In this document: one piece after another, positions 5,996-11,604 of the stretch
Position numbering within the stretch: position 1 is the stretch's first letter
Layout: every line of letters begins with the position of its first letter
Source of the DNA: an uncultured Eubacteriales bacterium
GTDB taxonomy: Bacteria; Bacillota; Clostridia; Oscillospirales; Oscillospiraceae
Direction: 5' to 3'
Length of the DNA: 13,683 nt
Assembly (NCBI GenBank): GCA_934567745.1
Contig: CAKTJM010000040.1
Location: 1-13,683 of the forward strand
Translations under genes and position numbers: made by a program
Notes under the pieces: model-generated
What the model saw: only the letters and a program-made list of their open reading frames with translations
Told to the model about the DNA's origin: nothing
Database searches by the model: none

Positions 5996-6027
5996 GGGCG
6001 CGCGGTGGAGTCGATCGCCGCGCGCCC
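5996..6027. terminator. Bidirectional terminator between the transporter gene and queA
   Basis: GGGCGCGCGG (5996-6005) and CCGCGCGCCC (6018-6027) form a perfect 10-bp stem with a 12-base loop, 5 bases after the transporter stop. On the plus strand it is followed by CTGCTCTTTCG (weak tail), on the minus strand by ATTTTTCAT (good tail), so it best terminates queA and can also end the transporter transcript. Confidence 0.8.
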
Positions 6028-6074
6028 CTGCTCTTTCGTATCGTCTCTTGGGCATGACGCTCTCGTGAGAGGGG

Positions 6075-7235
6075 TCACCCCTTCGCCAGCTCCTCGTAGG
6101 CTTCTTTGTTCCTCTCGATGAACCGCTCGGACACGGCGGTGACCTCCGCTTCGTCCGCGATCACGACCGGCTCCTCCGTGCGCTCCACCGCGCCCGGCAG
6201 GATCGCCATCGCGTCGCCGAAGGAGAAGAACCGGTAGCGCTGGCGCACGGCCTCCTCGTAGGCCGCCATGATGTGGTCCCGCCCGGCCAGCGCCGAGACG
6301 AGCATGACGAGGGTGGACTCCGGCAGATGGAAGTTCGTGATCAGCCCGTCGAGCACCTTGAACCGGTAGCCCGGATAGATGAAGATCTTCGTCCAGCCCG
6401 CGCTCTCGCGCAGCGTCCCGTCCTCCGCCGCCCAGCTCTCGATCGTCCGGCACGACGTCGTCCCGACGCAGATCACCCGGCCGCCCTCGCGGCGCGTGCG
6501 GTTGACCGTCTCCGCCGTCTCCGCCGGGATCATGCAGTACTCGCTGTGCATCTCGTGCGCGTCCACGTCCTCGACCTTCACCGGCCGGAACGTGCCCAGG
6601 CCCACGTGCAGCGTCACGTAGCAGATCCGCACGCCCATCGCCTCGATCGACGCCAGCAGCTCCTTCGTGAAGTGCAGCCCGGCCGTCGGCGCGGCGGCCG
6701 AGCCGACCTCGCGCGAGTAGACGGTCTGATAGCGCTCCGGGTCCTGCAGCTCCGCCTTGATGTACGGCGGGAGCGGCATCCGGCCCAGCTCCTCCAGCAG
6801 CTCCAGGAAGATGCCCTCATAGTCGAAGCGGACCAGCCGGTTCCCGCCCTCGAGGACCTCCACGACCTCCGCCGTCAGCTTCCCGTCGCCGAAGGTCATC
6901 CGCGCCCCGGGGCGGAGCTTCTTCCCCGGCCGGACCAGGCACTCCCAGGTCTTCTCGCCCCGGTCGATCAGCAGGACCACCTCACAGGTCCCGCCGCCCG
7001 GCGCACGGTGGCCGATCAGCCGCGCGGGCAGCACCCGTGAATCGTTGAGCACCAGGCAGTCCCCCGCCCGCAGGTACTGCGGCAGGTCGTAGAAATGCCG
7101 GTGCGCCATCGCCCCCGTCTCCCTGTCCAGGACCAGCAGGCGCGAGGCGTCCCGCCGCTCGGTCGGGGTCTGCGCGATCAGCTCCGGCGGCAGCTCGTAA
7201 TAGAAATCAGACGTCTTGATAAGGATCCCTCCCAC
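6075..7235 (-). CDS. queA: S-adenosylmethionine:tRNA ribosyltransferase-isomerase
   Basis: QueA transfers and isomerises the ribosyl part of S-adenosylmethionine onto preQ1 in tRNA wobble position 34, making epoxyqueuosine. Family signatures are clear: [25 protein letters not shown] at the N-terminus, [53 protein letters not shown]-like [20 protein letters not shown] and the C-terminal [12 protein letters not shown]. Homologues begin M-K-x-x-D-F-Y-Y; here that position is ATC (7220-7218), placed ideally after GGAGGGATCCTT. The nearest standard start in frame is the GTG at 7235, five codons earlier, used for these coordinates; its own ribosome binding site (GGCGGGGGCGA) is poor. The frame is open to 7337, but the extra residues look non-coding. 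After the usual end (GDAMAIL) there is a further tail of about 40 residues, unusual for the family. It stands alone, ending at the terminator 5996-6027. Confidence 0.92.
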   Translation of the reverse strand: MGGILIKTSDFYYELPPELIAQTPTERRDASRLLVLDRETGAMAHRHFYDLPQYLRAGDCLVLNDSRVLPARLIGHRAPGGGTCEVVLLIDRGEKTWECLVRPGKKLRPGARMTFGDGKLTAEVVEVLEGGNRLVRFDYEGIFLELLEELGRMPLPPYIKAELQDPERYQTVYSREVGSAAAPTAGLHFTKELLASIEAMGVRICYVTLHVGLGTFRPVKVEDVDAHEMHSEYCMIPAETAETVNRTRREGGRVICVGTTSCRTIESWAAEDGTLRESAGWTKIFIYPGYRFKVLDGLITNFHLPESTLVMLVSALAGRDHIMAAYEEAVRQRYRFFSFGDAMAILPGAVERTEEPVVIADEAEVTAVSERFIERNKEAYEELAKG

Positions 7236-7250
7236 TCGCCCCCGCCGCGC

Positions 7251-7281
7251 CGCACAGGATGGGCCGCCCGCGCATAGGATG
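7251..7281. repeat. 20-bp-phased direct repeat upstream of queA
   Basis: CGCACAGGATG (7251-7261) and CGCATAGGATG (7271-7281) match in 10 of 11 bases and are 20 bases apart, two helical turns. They sit just upstream of the queA start on its 5' side. No queA promoter with good -35/-10 boxes could be found in the 7236-7400 stretch, so this may mark its control region, or be chance in GC-rich DNA. Confidence 0.3.
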
Positions 7282-7364
7282 CCACGGAGACCCCTCTCGG
7301 AAAAGTGCACGGATCTCCCGCCCGTCCCCGCCGACATTTTTCACCGGGAACGACCGCCTTTGCA

Positions 7365-7393
7365 TTGACACGGAGGATGCGTTGTGCTATCTT
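7365..7393 (+). promoter_or_regulatory. Promoter of asd
   Basis: Perfect -35 TTGACA (7365-7370), 17-base spacer, -10 TATCTT (7388-7393). The leader of about 140 nt to the asd start holds a small hairpin GGGC-GAAC-GCCC and a lone TATAAT (7460-7465) without a -35. I see no lysine riboswitch core or terminator in it; it is too short for a full lysine aptamer plus platform. Confidence 0.75.
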
Positions 7394-7540
7394 TATGGAA
7401 AATACATTTGTCCACTCCGGGCGAACGCCCAAAACAGCGGGACGACGTATCTTGGATATTATAATACGAAACCCACCGGCATTGCAACCGCCGCTTTCCG
7501 CCCCGGTCCGGTCCGATGAGGTCATTAGGAGGTCTTTTCT

Positions 7541-8626
7541 ATGAAACAGTACGCAGTCGGCGTGGTCGGCGCCACGGGGATGGTCGGCCAGCGGTTCGTG
7601 TCCCTGCTCGAGCGGCACCCCTGGTTCCAGCTCACCGCCGTCGCCGCCAGCGCCCGGTCCGCGGGCAAGCGGTATGAGGATGCCGTCGGCGCCCGCTGGG
7701 CCATGCCCACGCCCATGCCCGAGGCGGCGAAGTCCCTCATCGTCCTCGACGCCCAGGCCGACAAGGAAAGGCTCGCCGCCATGGTCGATCTCGTCTTCTG
7801 CGCCGTGGACATGAAGAAGGACGAGATCCGCGCGCTGGAGGAGGCCTATGCCAAGCTGGAGTGCCCCGTCGTGTCCAACAACAGCGCCCACCGCTGGACC
7901 GAGGACGTCCCCATGGTCGTCCCGGAGATGAACCCCGAGCACATCGAGGTCATCCCCGCCCAGCGCGCGCGGCTCGGCACGGAGCGCGGCTTCATCGCCG
8001 TCAAGTCCAACTGCTCCATCCAGTCCTACGCCCCGGCCCTGCATCCGCTGCGGAAGTTCGGCATCGAGAAGGTCCTCGTGTGCACCTATCAGGCCATCTC
8101 CGGCGCGGGCAAGACCTTCGAGACCTGGCCCGAGATGGTCGATAACCTCATCCCCTACATCGGCGGGGAGGAGGAGAAGTCCGAGCGCGAGCCGCTGAAG
8201 GTCTGGGGCAAGGTCGAGGACGGCGTGATCGTCCCCGCCGCCGAGCCGTCCATCACGGCCCAGTGCCTGCGCGTCCCCGTCTCCGATGGGCACACCGCCG
8301 CCGTCTTCGTCTCCTTCGCGCAGAAGCCCACCGAGGAGGAGATCAAGGCCGCCTGGGCCGAGTTCCGCGGCGTGCCGCAGGAGCTGGCGCTGCCCAGCGC
8401 CCCGAAGCAGTTCCTCCACTATTTCGAGGAGCCGGACCGGCCCCAGGCGCGGCTCGACCGCGACCGCGAGGGCGGCATGGCCATCACCCTCGGCCGTCTG
8501 CGCCCCGACAGCCAGTACGACTATAAGTTCGTCGGCCTGTCCCACAACACCCTGCGCGGCGCCGCCGGCGGCGGCGTCCTGCTGGCAGAGCTGCTGTGCG
8601 CCAAGGGCTATATCCTCCCCCGCTGA
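7541..8626 (+). CDS. asd: Aspartate-semialdehyde dehydrogenase (archaeal/fungal-type)
   Basis: A 361-aa enzyme that reduces aspartyl phosphate to aspartate semialdehyde with NADPH, the branch point for diaminopimelate/lysine, threonine and methionine. The NADP-binding loop is VGATGMVGQRF (9-19). The catalytic cysteine is Cys158 in KSNCSIQ (155-161), SGAGK is at 187-191, and the likely acid/base histidine is His251 in DGHTAAV (249-255). EGGMAITLGRLR, WTEDVPMVVPEMNPEH and the length of about 360 are those of the archaeal/fungal-type class found in many Clostridia, not the enteric class. AGGAGG (7527-7532) lies 8 bases before ATG 7541. It forms a probable unit with dapA, from which it is separated by a strong terminator. 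Confidence 0.95.
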   Translation: MKQYAVGVVGATGMVGQRFVSLLERHPWFQLTAVAASARSAGKRYEDAVGARWAMPTPMPEAAKSLIVLDAQADKERLAAMVDLVFCAVDMKKDEIRALEEAYAKLECPVVSNNSAHRWTEDVPMVVPEMNPEHIEVIPAQRARLGTERGFIAVKSNCSIQSYAPALHPLRKFGIEKVLVCTYQAISGAGKTFETWPEMVDNLIPYIGGEEEKSEREPLKVWGKVEDGVIVPAAEPSITAQCLRVPVSDGHTAAVFVSFAQKPTEEEIKAAWAEFRGVPQELALPSAPKQFLHYFEEPDRPQARLDRDREGGMAITLGRLRPDSQYDYKFVGLSHNTLRGAAGGGVLLAELLCAKGYILPR

Positions 8627-8683
8627 GCCGTCCTCAGCCCATCACGCCGGGCCGCGCCCCGGCACAGGAGTCTCCGGTACGCC

Positions 8684-8733
8684 GCACGGCCCCGGTCGAT
8701 CTGCACTTGCGATCGCCGGGGCCGTGCTTTTTT
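8684..8733 (+). terminator. Strong terminator between asd and dapA
   Basis: GCACGGCCCCGG (8684-8695) pairs perfectly with CCGGGGCCGTGC (8716-8727), an inner CGATC/GATCG extends the stem, and TTTTTT (8728-8733) follows. Only 11 bases separate the T-run from the dapA ribosome binding site, with no room for a promoter. An upstream hairpin GCCGGG/CCCGGC (8646-8651/8658-8663) lies in the same gap, and GCCCCGGC (8656-8663) could pair with GCCGGGGC (8715-8722) as an antiterminator, so this may be a conditional attenuator. Confidence 0.85.
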
Positions 8734-8758
8734 CGTCTGCTTGGAAAGGAGCCTGCCC

Positions 8759-9646
8759 ATGGATCAGCCCGTCTTCACCGGGACCTGCACCGCCCTCATC
8801 ACCCCCTTCCGCCACGACGGTGCCATCGACTACGCCGCCTTCGCCCGCCAGATCGACCGCCAGCTCGCCGCCGGGATCGACGCCCTGTGCGTCTGCGGCA
8901 CCACCGGCGAGAGCGCCGCGCTCTCCGCCCATGAGCACAAGGAGCTGACCGACTTCTGTCTCGCGCACGTCGCCGGGCGCTGTAAGGTCCTCGCCGGGTG
9001 CGGCAGCAACGACACCGCCGCCGCCCTCGACCTCTGCCGTCACGCCCAGGCCGCCGGGGCCGACGCTCTGCTGATCGTCACGCCCTACTACAACAAGACC
9101 ACCCAGACCGGTCTCGTCCGGCACTATGAGCACCTCGCCGACCGGGTGGACCGGCCCATCATCCTGTACAACGTCCCCTCCCGCACGGGATTGTCGTTCA
9201 CCGCCGAGACGTACGAGGTCCTCAGCCGCCACCCGCGGATCCACGGGATCAAGGAGGCCTCCGGCGACTTCTCCCTCCTGGCCGAGACCGTCGCCCGCTG
9301 CGGCGACGCCCTGCACATCTGGTCCGGCAACGACGACCACACCGTCCCCATGATGGCCATGGGCGCGAAGGGGCTGATCTCCGTCGTCTCCAACCTCCTG
9401 CCCGCCCAGATGACCGCCCTCACCCACAGCTTCCTCGACGGCGACCGGGACCGCGCCCGGGAACTCCAGGTCGAACACGCCCTACTCGTCCGCGCCCTCT
9501 TCTCCCAGGTCAATCCCATCCCCATCAAGGCCGCCATGCAGGAGGCCGGGCTGGACAGCGGCGTCCTCCGGCTCCCCCTGTGCCCCATGGACCCCGGTCC
9601 GCGGAAGGCGCTCACGGACCTCCTGCGGCAGACGGGGGCCATCTGA
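8759..9646 (+). CDS. dapA: 4-hydroxy-tetrahydrodipicolinate synthase
   Basis: A 295-aa (beta/alpha)8-barrel aldolase that condenses pyruvate with aspartate semialdehyde, the product of the preceding gene, at the first committed step to diaminopimelate and lysine. Visible residues: GTTGES (47-52) with the pyruvate-carboxylate-binding threonines, TPYYNK (108-113) with Tyr111, YNVPSRTG (137-144) with catalytic Tyr137 and substrate-binding Arg142, and the Schiff-base Lys165 in GIKEASGD (163-170). The length is normal. Start ATG 8759 has AAAGGAG 7 bases upstream; an in-frame TTG at 8741 would put that site inside the gene and is rejected. dapB does not follow. No clear terminator is seen after the stop; the next promoter starts 40 bases on. 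Confidence 0.95.
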   Translation: MDQPVFTGTCTALITPFRHDGAIDYAAFARQIDRQLAAGIDALCVCGTTGESAALSAHEHKELTDFCLAHVAGRCKVLAGCGSNDTAAALDLCRHAQAAGADALLIVTPYYNKTTQTGLVRHYEHLADRVDRPIILYNVPSRTGLSFTAETYEVLSRHPRIHGIKEASGDFSLLAETVARCGDALHIWSGNDDHTVPMMAMGAKGLISVVSNLLPAQMTALTHSFLDGDRDRARELQVEHALLVRALFSQVNPIPIKAAMQEAGLDSGVLRLPLCPMDPGPRKALTDLLRQTGAI

Positions 9647-9686
9647 GCCATCGGGCGAAAAAAAGCACGTTTCCCGCCGTTCCCTC

Positions 9687-9715
9687 TTGACAGATCCTCG
9701 CTCCGGGTGTATAAG
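9687..9715 (+). promoter_or_regulatory. Promoter of the metal ATPase remnant
   Basis: Perfect -35 TTGACA (9687-9692), 17-base spacer, -10 TATAAG (9710-9715). The start site would be about 9722, inside the palindrome described next. Confidence 0.8.
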
Positions 9716-9721
9716 GTAGTA

Positions 9722-9735
9722 TACCCATGGGGGTA
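9722..9735. promoter_or_regulatory. CsoR/RcnR-like metal-repressor operator
   Basis: TACCC-ATGG-GGGTA is a G/C-tract palindrome of the kind bound by CsoR-family copper (or related nickel/cobalt) repressors, placed directly over the predicted start site so that binding would block transcription. No csoR gene is in the window; the metal is inferred from the operator type only. Confidence 0.5.
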
Positions 9736-9752
9736 AAGGTAGTAGGAACGTT

Positions 9753-10850
9753 ATGGGATATGCGATGGAACGGCTCGAGGGCTCCCTCGAGCTGGGCGGC
9801 GTGAAGAAGGACGTCACGCTGCTCGTCATCTCCGGGGCGGCACTGATCGTGAGCATCTTCGATCTGGTCCCGCTGCCCTTCGACGCGGCCTGGGTCGCCA
9901 TCATCCTCTGCGGTGTGCCGATCGTGCTGGGGCCGTCATCGGTCTGGTCACGGCCTTCGACATCAAGGCCGACGTCCTCGTCTCACTGGCGCTGATTGCG
10001 TCCGTGTGCATCCGGGAGGACTTCGCCGCGGGCGAGGTCGCGTTCATCATGCAGCTCGGCGCGCTGCTGGAGGACCTGACCGTCGCCCGCGCGCGGGCCG
10101 GGATCGAGAAGCTGGTGCACCTGGCCCCGCAGACCGCGCGGATCGTGCGCGGGGCCGAGGAGGTCGTCGTGCCCGCCGAGCAGGTGCGCGTCGGCGACGT
10201 GCTGCGCGAGGCGGGGCTCGCCGCCGGGCACGAGGAGGACATCGCGCCGTACCTCGCCCAGGGCTGCACGGCGATCTGGGTCGGCGTGGACGGGGCCCTC
10301 GCCGGGTGCCTGCTCCTCGCGGACACCGTGCGCACCGACAGCGCGCAGACCGTCGCCGCCATCCGGGTTGCGGGGGTCCGGCCCGTGCTGCTGACCGGCG
10401 ACAACGAGGCCGCCGCGGAGCACATCGCCGGACAGCTCGGCATCGAGGAGGTCCACGCCCGGTGTCTGCCGGAGGACAAGCTCCGCTACATGGACGAGGC
10501 GGGCGCGCCCGTCTGCATGATCGGCGACGGCGTGAACGACGCCCCCGCCCTGCGCCGCGCGACCGTCGGCATCGCCATGGGCGGCGTCGGGAGCGACATC
10601 GCCGTGGACGCCGCGGACATCGCCCTGGTCGATGACGAGATCCGGGAGCTGCCCCATCTGCTCGCCCTGTCGCGGCGCATGATGCGGACGATCAAGCTCA
10701 ACCTGACCTTCTCGATGACGCTCAACTTCGTGCCATCGTCCTGGCCATCACGGGGATCTTGGATCCCGTCGTCGGCGCGCTCGTACAAAACGCGGGCTCC
10801 GTGCTCGTCATCATCAACTCAGCATTCTTGCTCAAATGGAGGAAACAGGC
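9753..10850 (+). pseudogene. Heavy-metal P1B-type ATPase, frameshifted and internally deleted
   Basis: Three reading frames together encode parts of one P-type metal ATPase. Frame 1 (9753 to about 9930) has the first membrane helices; frame 2 (about 9930-10732) has VLVSLALIASVCIREDFAAGEVAFIMQ-type helices, the start of the actuator domain (RTARIVRG-like, VRVGDVL) and then jumps to APYLAQGCTAIWVGVDG, PVLLTGDNEAAAEHIA, CLPEDKLR and GDGVNDAPAL; frame 3 (about 10733-10850) has the last helices AIVLAITGILDPVVGAL and NAGSVLVIINSAFLLKW. Each frame change is explained by one missing G (expected CTGGGGGCC and CGTGGCC). At about 10203 the sequence goes from VGDVL directly to REAGLAAG, losing TGES, the CPC metal-site helix, DKTGT and the nucleotide-domain HP motif, roughly 250 residues. 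It cannot pump metal. The promoter and operator in front remain good. No start of decay is seen in the neighbours. Confidence 0.9.
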
Positions 10851-10880
10851 ATGGTCCTCAAGGCCGTGTTCGCCGGGTGA
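10851..10880 (+). pseudogene. Nine-codon ORF overlapping the ATPase end, possible stub of a lost gene
   Basis: GGAGGA lies 7 bases before ATG 10851, which reads MVLKAVFAG and stops at TGA 10878-10880. The ribosome binding site is as good as those of true genes, and the ATPase frame passes through without its own stop here, so a deletion may have fused the ATPase tail to the first codons of a former downstream gene. It may also be a short peptide or chance. Confidence 0.25.
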
Positions 10881-10900
10881 GGCGCGCGAGGGAAGCACAG

Positions 10901-10936
10901 AAAACGTCCGCTGCTCAAAAGGCAGCGGACGTTTTT
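10901..10936. terminator. Bidirectional terminator
   Basis: AAAACGTCCGCTGC (10901-10914) and GCAGCGGACGTTTT (10922-10935) form a perfect 14-bp stem with a 7-base loop. The plus strand has TTTTT at the 3' side and the minus strand TTTT, so it closes both the ATPase remnant and the DUF4330 gene. Confidence 0.9.
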
Positions 10937-10980
10937 CGTCGTGTGAGGCAGCGTGTCGGTTCGACTGTGTTCCTGTGGCA

Positions 10981-11517
10981 TCACTGGCCCGCCGGCGTCG
11001 TGCCGTCGGCGGAGCCGCCGCGGTCGCAGGTCAGGATGATGCCGTTCTCCAGCTCGAAGGTGGTCGTCTTGACGATGTGCGTCTTGCCCACGCGGATCTC
11101 CTGCGTGCCCAGCTCGCTCGTCAGATCGTCCTTCACCGTGCCCTCGATCGTGAAGACCAGGTCATAGGTGCCCGGATAGGAGTGGGAGAGGGTCGTCAGA
11201 CCGGTGTCCGCGTTCTCCTTGATGGTGTAGGCCCCCTCGGTCACCGGCGTGGCCTGCACGTCGGTCACATAGGCGTCGAGCATCTGCTCCGCCGCCATGA
11301 GCTGGCTGGGCAGCTGCGCCTTGATGGACTCGTACACCTCGCCCTCGACCCCACGGACCTTGACGGTATAGACGACCTTCTGCCCGGTGGCGGAGCCGCC
11401 AGAGGAGACGAGCTTATACCCCACCAGCGCCACCACGGCGACGATGAGGATGATGGCGATCAGGTCGATGATGTTCAGCTTGCCGAACAGCTTTCCTTTT
11501 CTATCGATGATACTCAT
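10981..11517 (-). CDS. DUF4330 family membrane-anchored protein
   Basis: A 178-aa protein. The N-terminus MSIIDRKGKLFGKLNIIDLIAIILIVAVV is the hallmark of DUF4330 (xDxKGKLFGKxNIIDL followed by a membrane helix, here about residues 16-36). The rest (about 40-178) is predicted to be outside the membrane and rich in beta-strand-like, Thr/Val-rich segments such as KVVYTVKVRGVEGEVYESIKAQ. The function is unknown; in Clostridia such genes often sit beside polysaccharide or wall-polymer genes, from memory, and here it is divergent from a CsaB-type gene with which it shares a promoter region. ATG 11517 has GGAGGT 5 bases upstream; an upstream in-frame start at 11541 is not needed. Confidence 0.85.
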   Translation of the reverse strand: MSIIDRKGKLFGKLNIIDLIAIILIVAVVALVGYKLVSSGGSATGQKVVYTVKVRGVEGEVYESIKAQLPSQLMAAEQMLDAYVTDVQATPVTEGAYTIKENADTGLTTLSHSYPGTYDLVFTIEGTVKDDLTSELGTQEIRVGKTHIVKTTTFELENGIILTCDRGGSADGTTPAGQ

Positions 11518-11533
11518 GAGTGACCTCCGTTGC

Positions 11534-11562
11534 TTGACCAATTTTCTGAACTATTGTATAAT
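11534..11562 (+). promoter_or_regulatory. Promoter of the GT4-CsaB gene
   Basis: TTGACC (11534-11539), 17-base spacer, TATAAT (11557-11562). The start site would be near 11569, a 36-nt leader. The -10 overlaps the -10 of the opposite promoter. Confidence 0.8.
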
Positions 11563-11581
11563 ACTTTCCAGCGTTCATCAA
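11553..11581 (-). promoter_or_regulatory. Promoter of the DUF4330 gene
   Basis: Minus strand: TTGATG (11581-11576), 17-base spacer, TACAAT (11558-11553). It overlaps the plus-strand promoter at the -10 boxes, so the two polymerases would exclude each other. Confidence 0.65.
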
Positions 11582-11604
11582 GTCTTTTTTTCGGAGGGAT
11601 GCCC

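Noticed and set aside
7451..7465. Second asd promoter at TATAAT 7460-7465
   Set aside because: The -10 is perfect, but no -35 or extended -10 TG is present; the TTGACA promoter at 7365 is much better.
7394..7540. Lysine riboswitch in the asd leader
   Set aside because: The leader is only about 140 nt, has no terminator stem before the ribosome binding site, and I cannot find the conserved lysine aptamer core.
7178..8545. 455-codon minus-strand frame across asd and the queA upstream region
   Set aside because: Antisense shadow of asd, which has catalytic motifs, ribosome binding site and promoter.
8741..8758. TTG start of dapA at 8741
   Set aside because: It would bury the AAAGGAG ribosome binding site inside the gene and add residues absent from the family.
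9650..9686. Terminator after dapA (GGGCGAAA...TTTCCCGCC)
   Set aside because: The arms pair poorly with mismatches in the middle, and no T-run follows.
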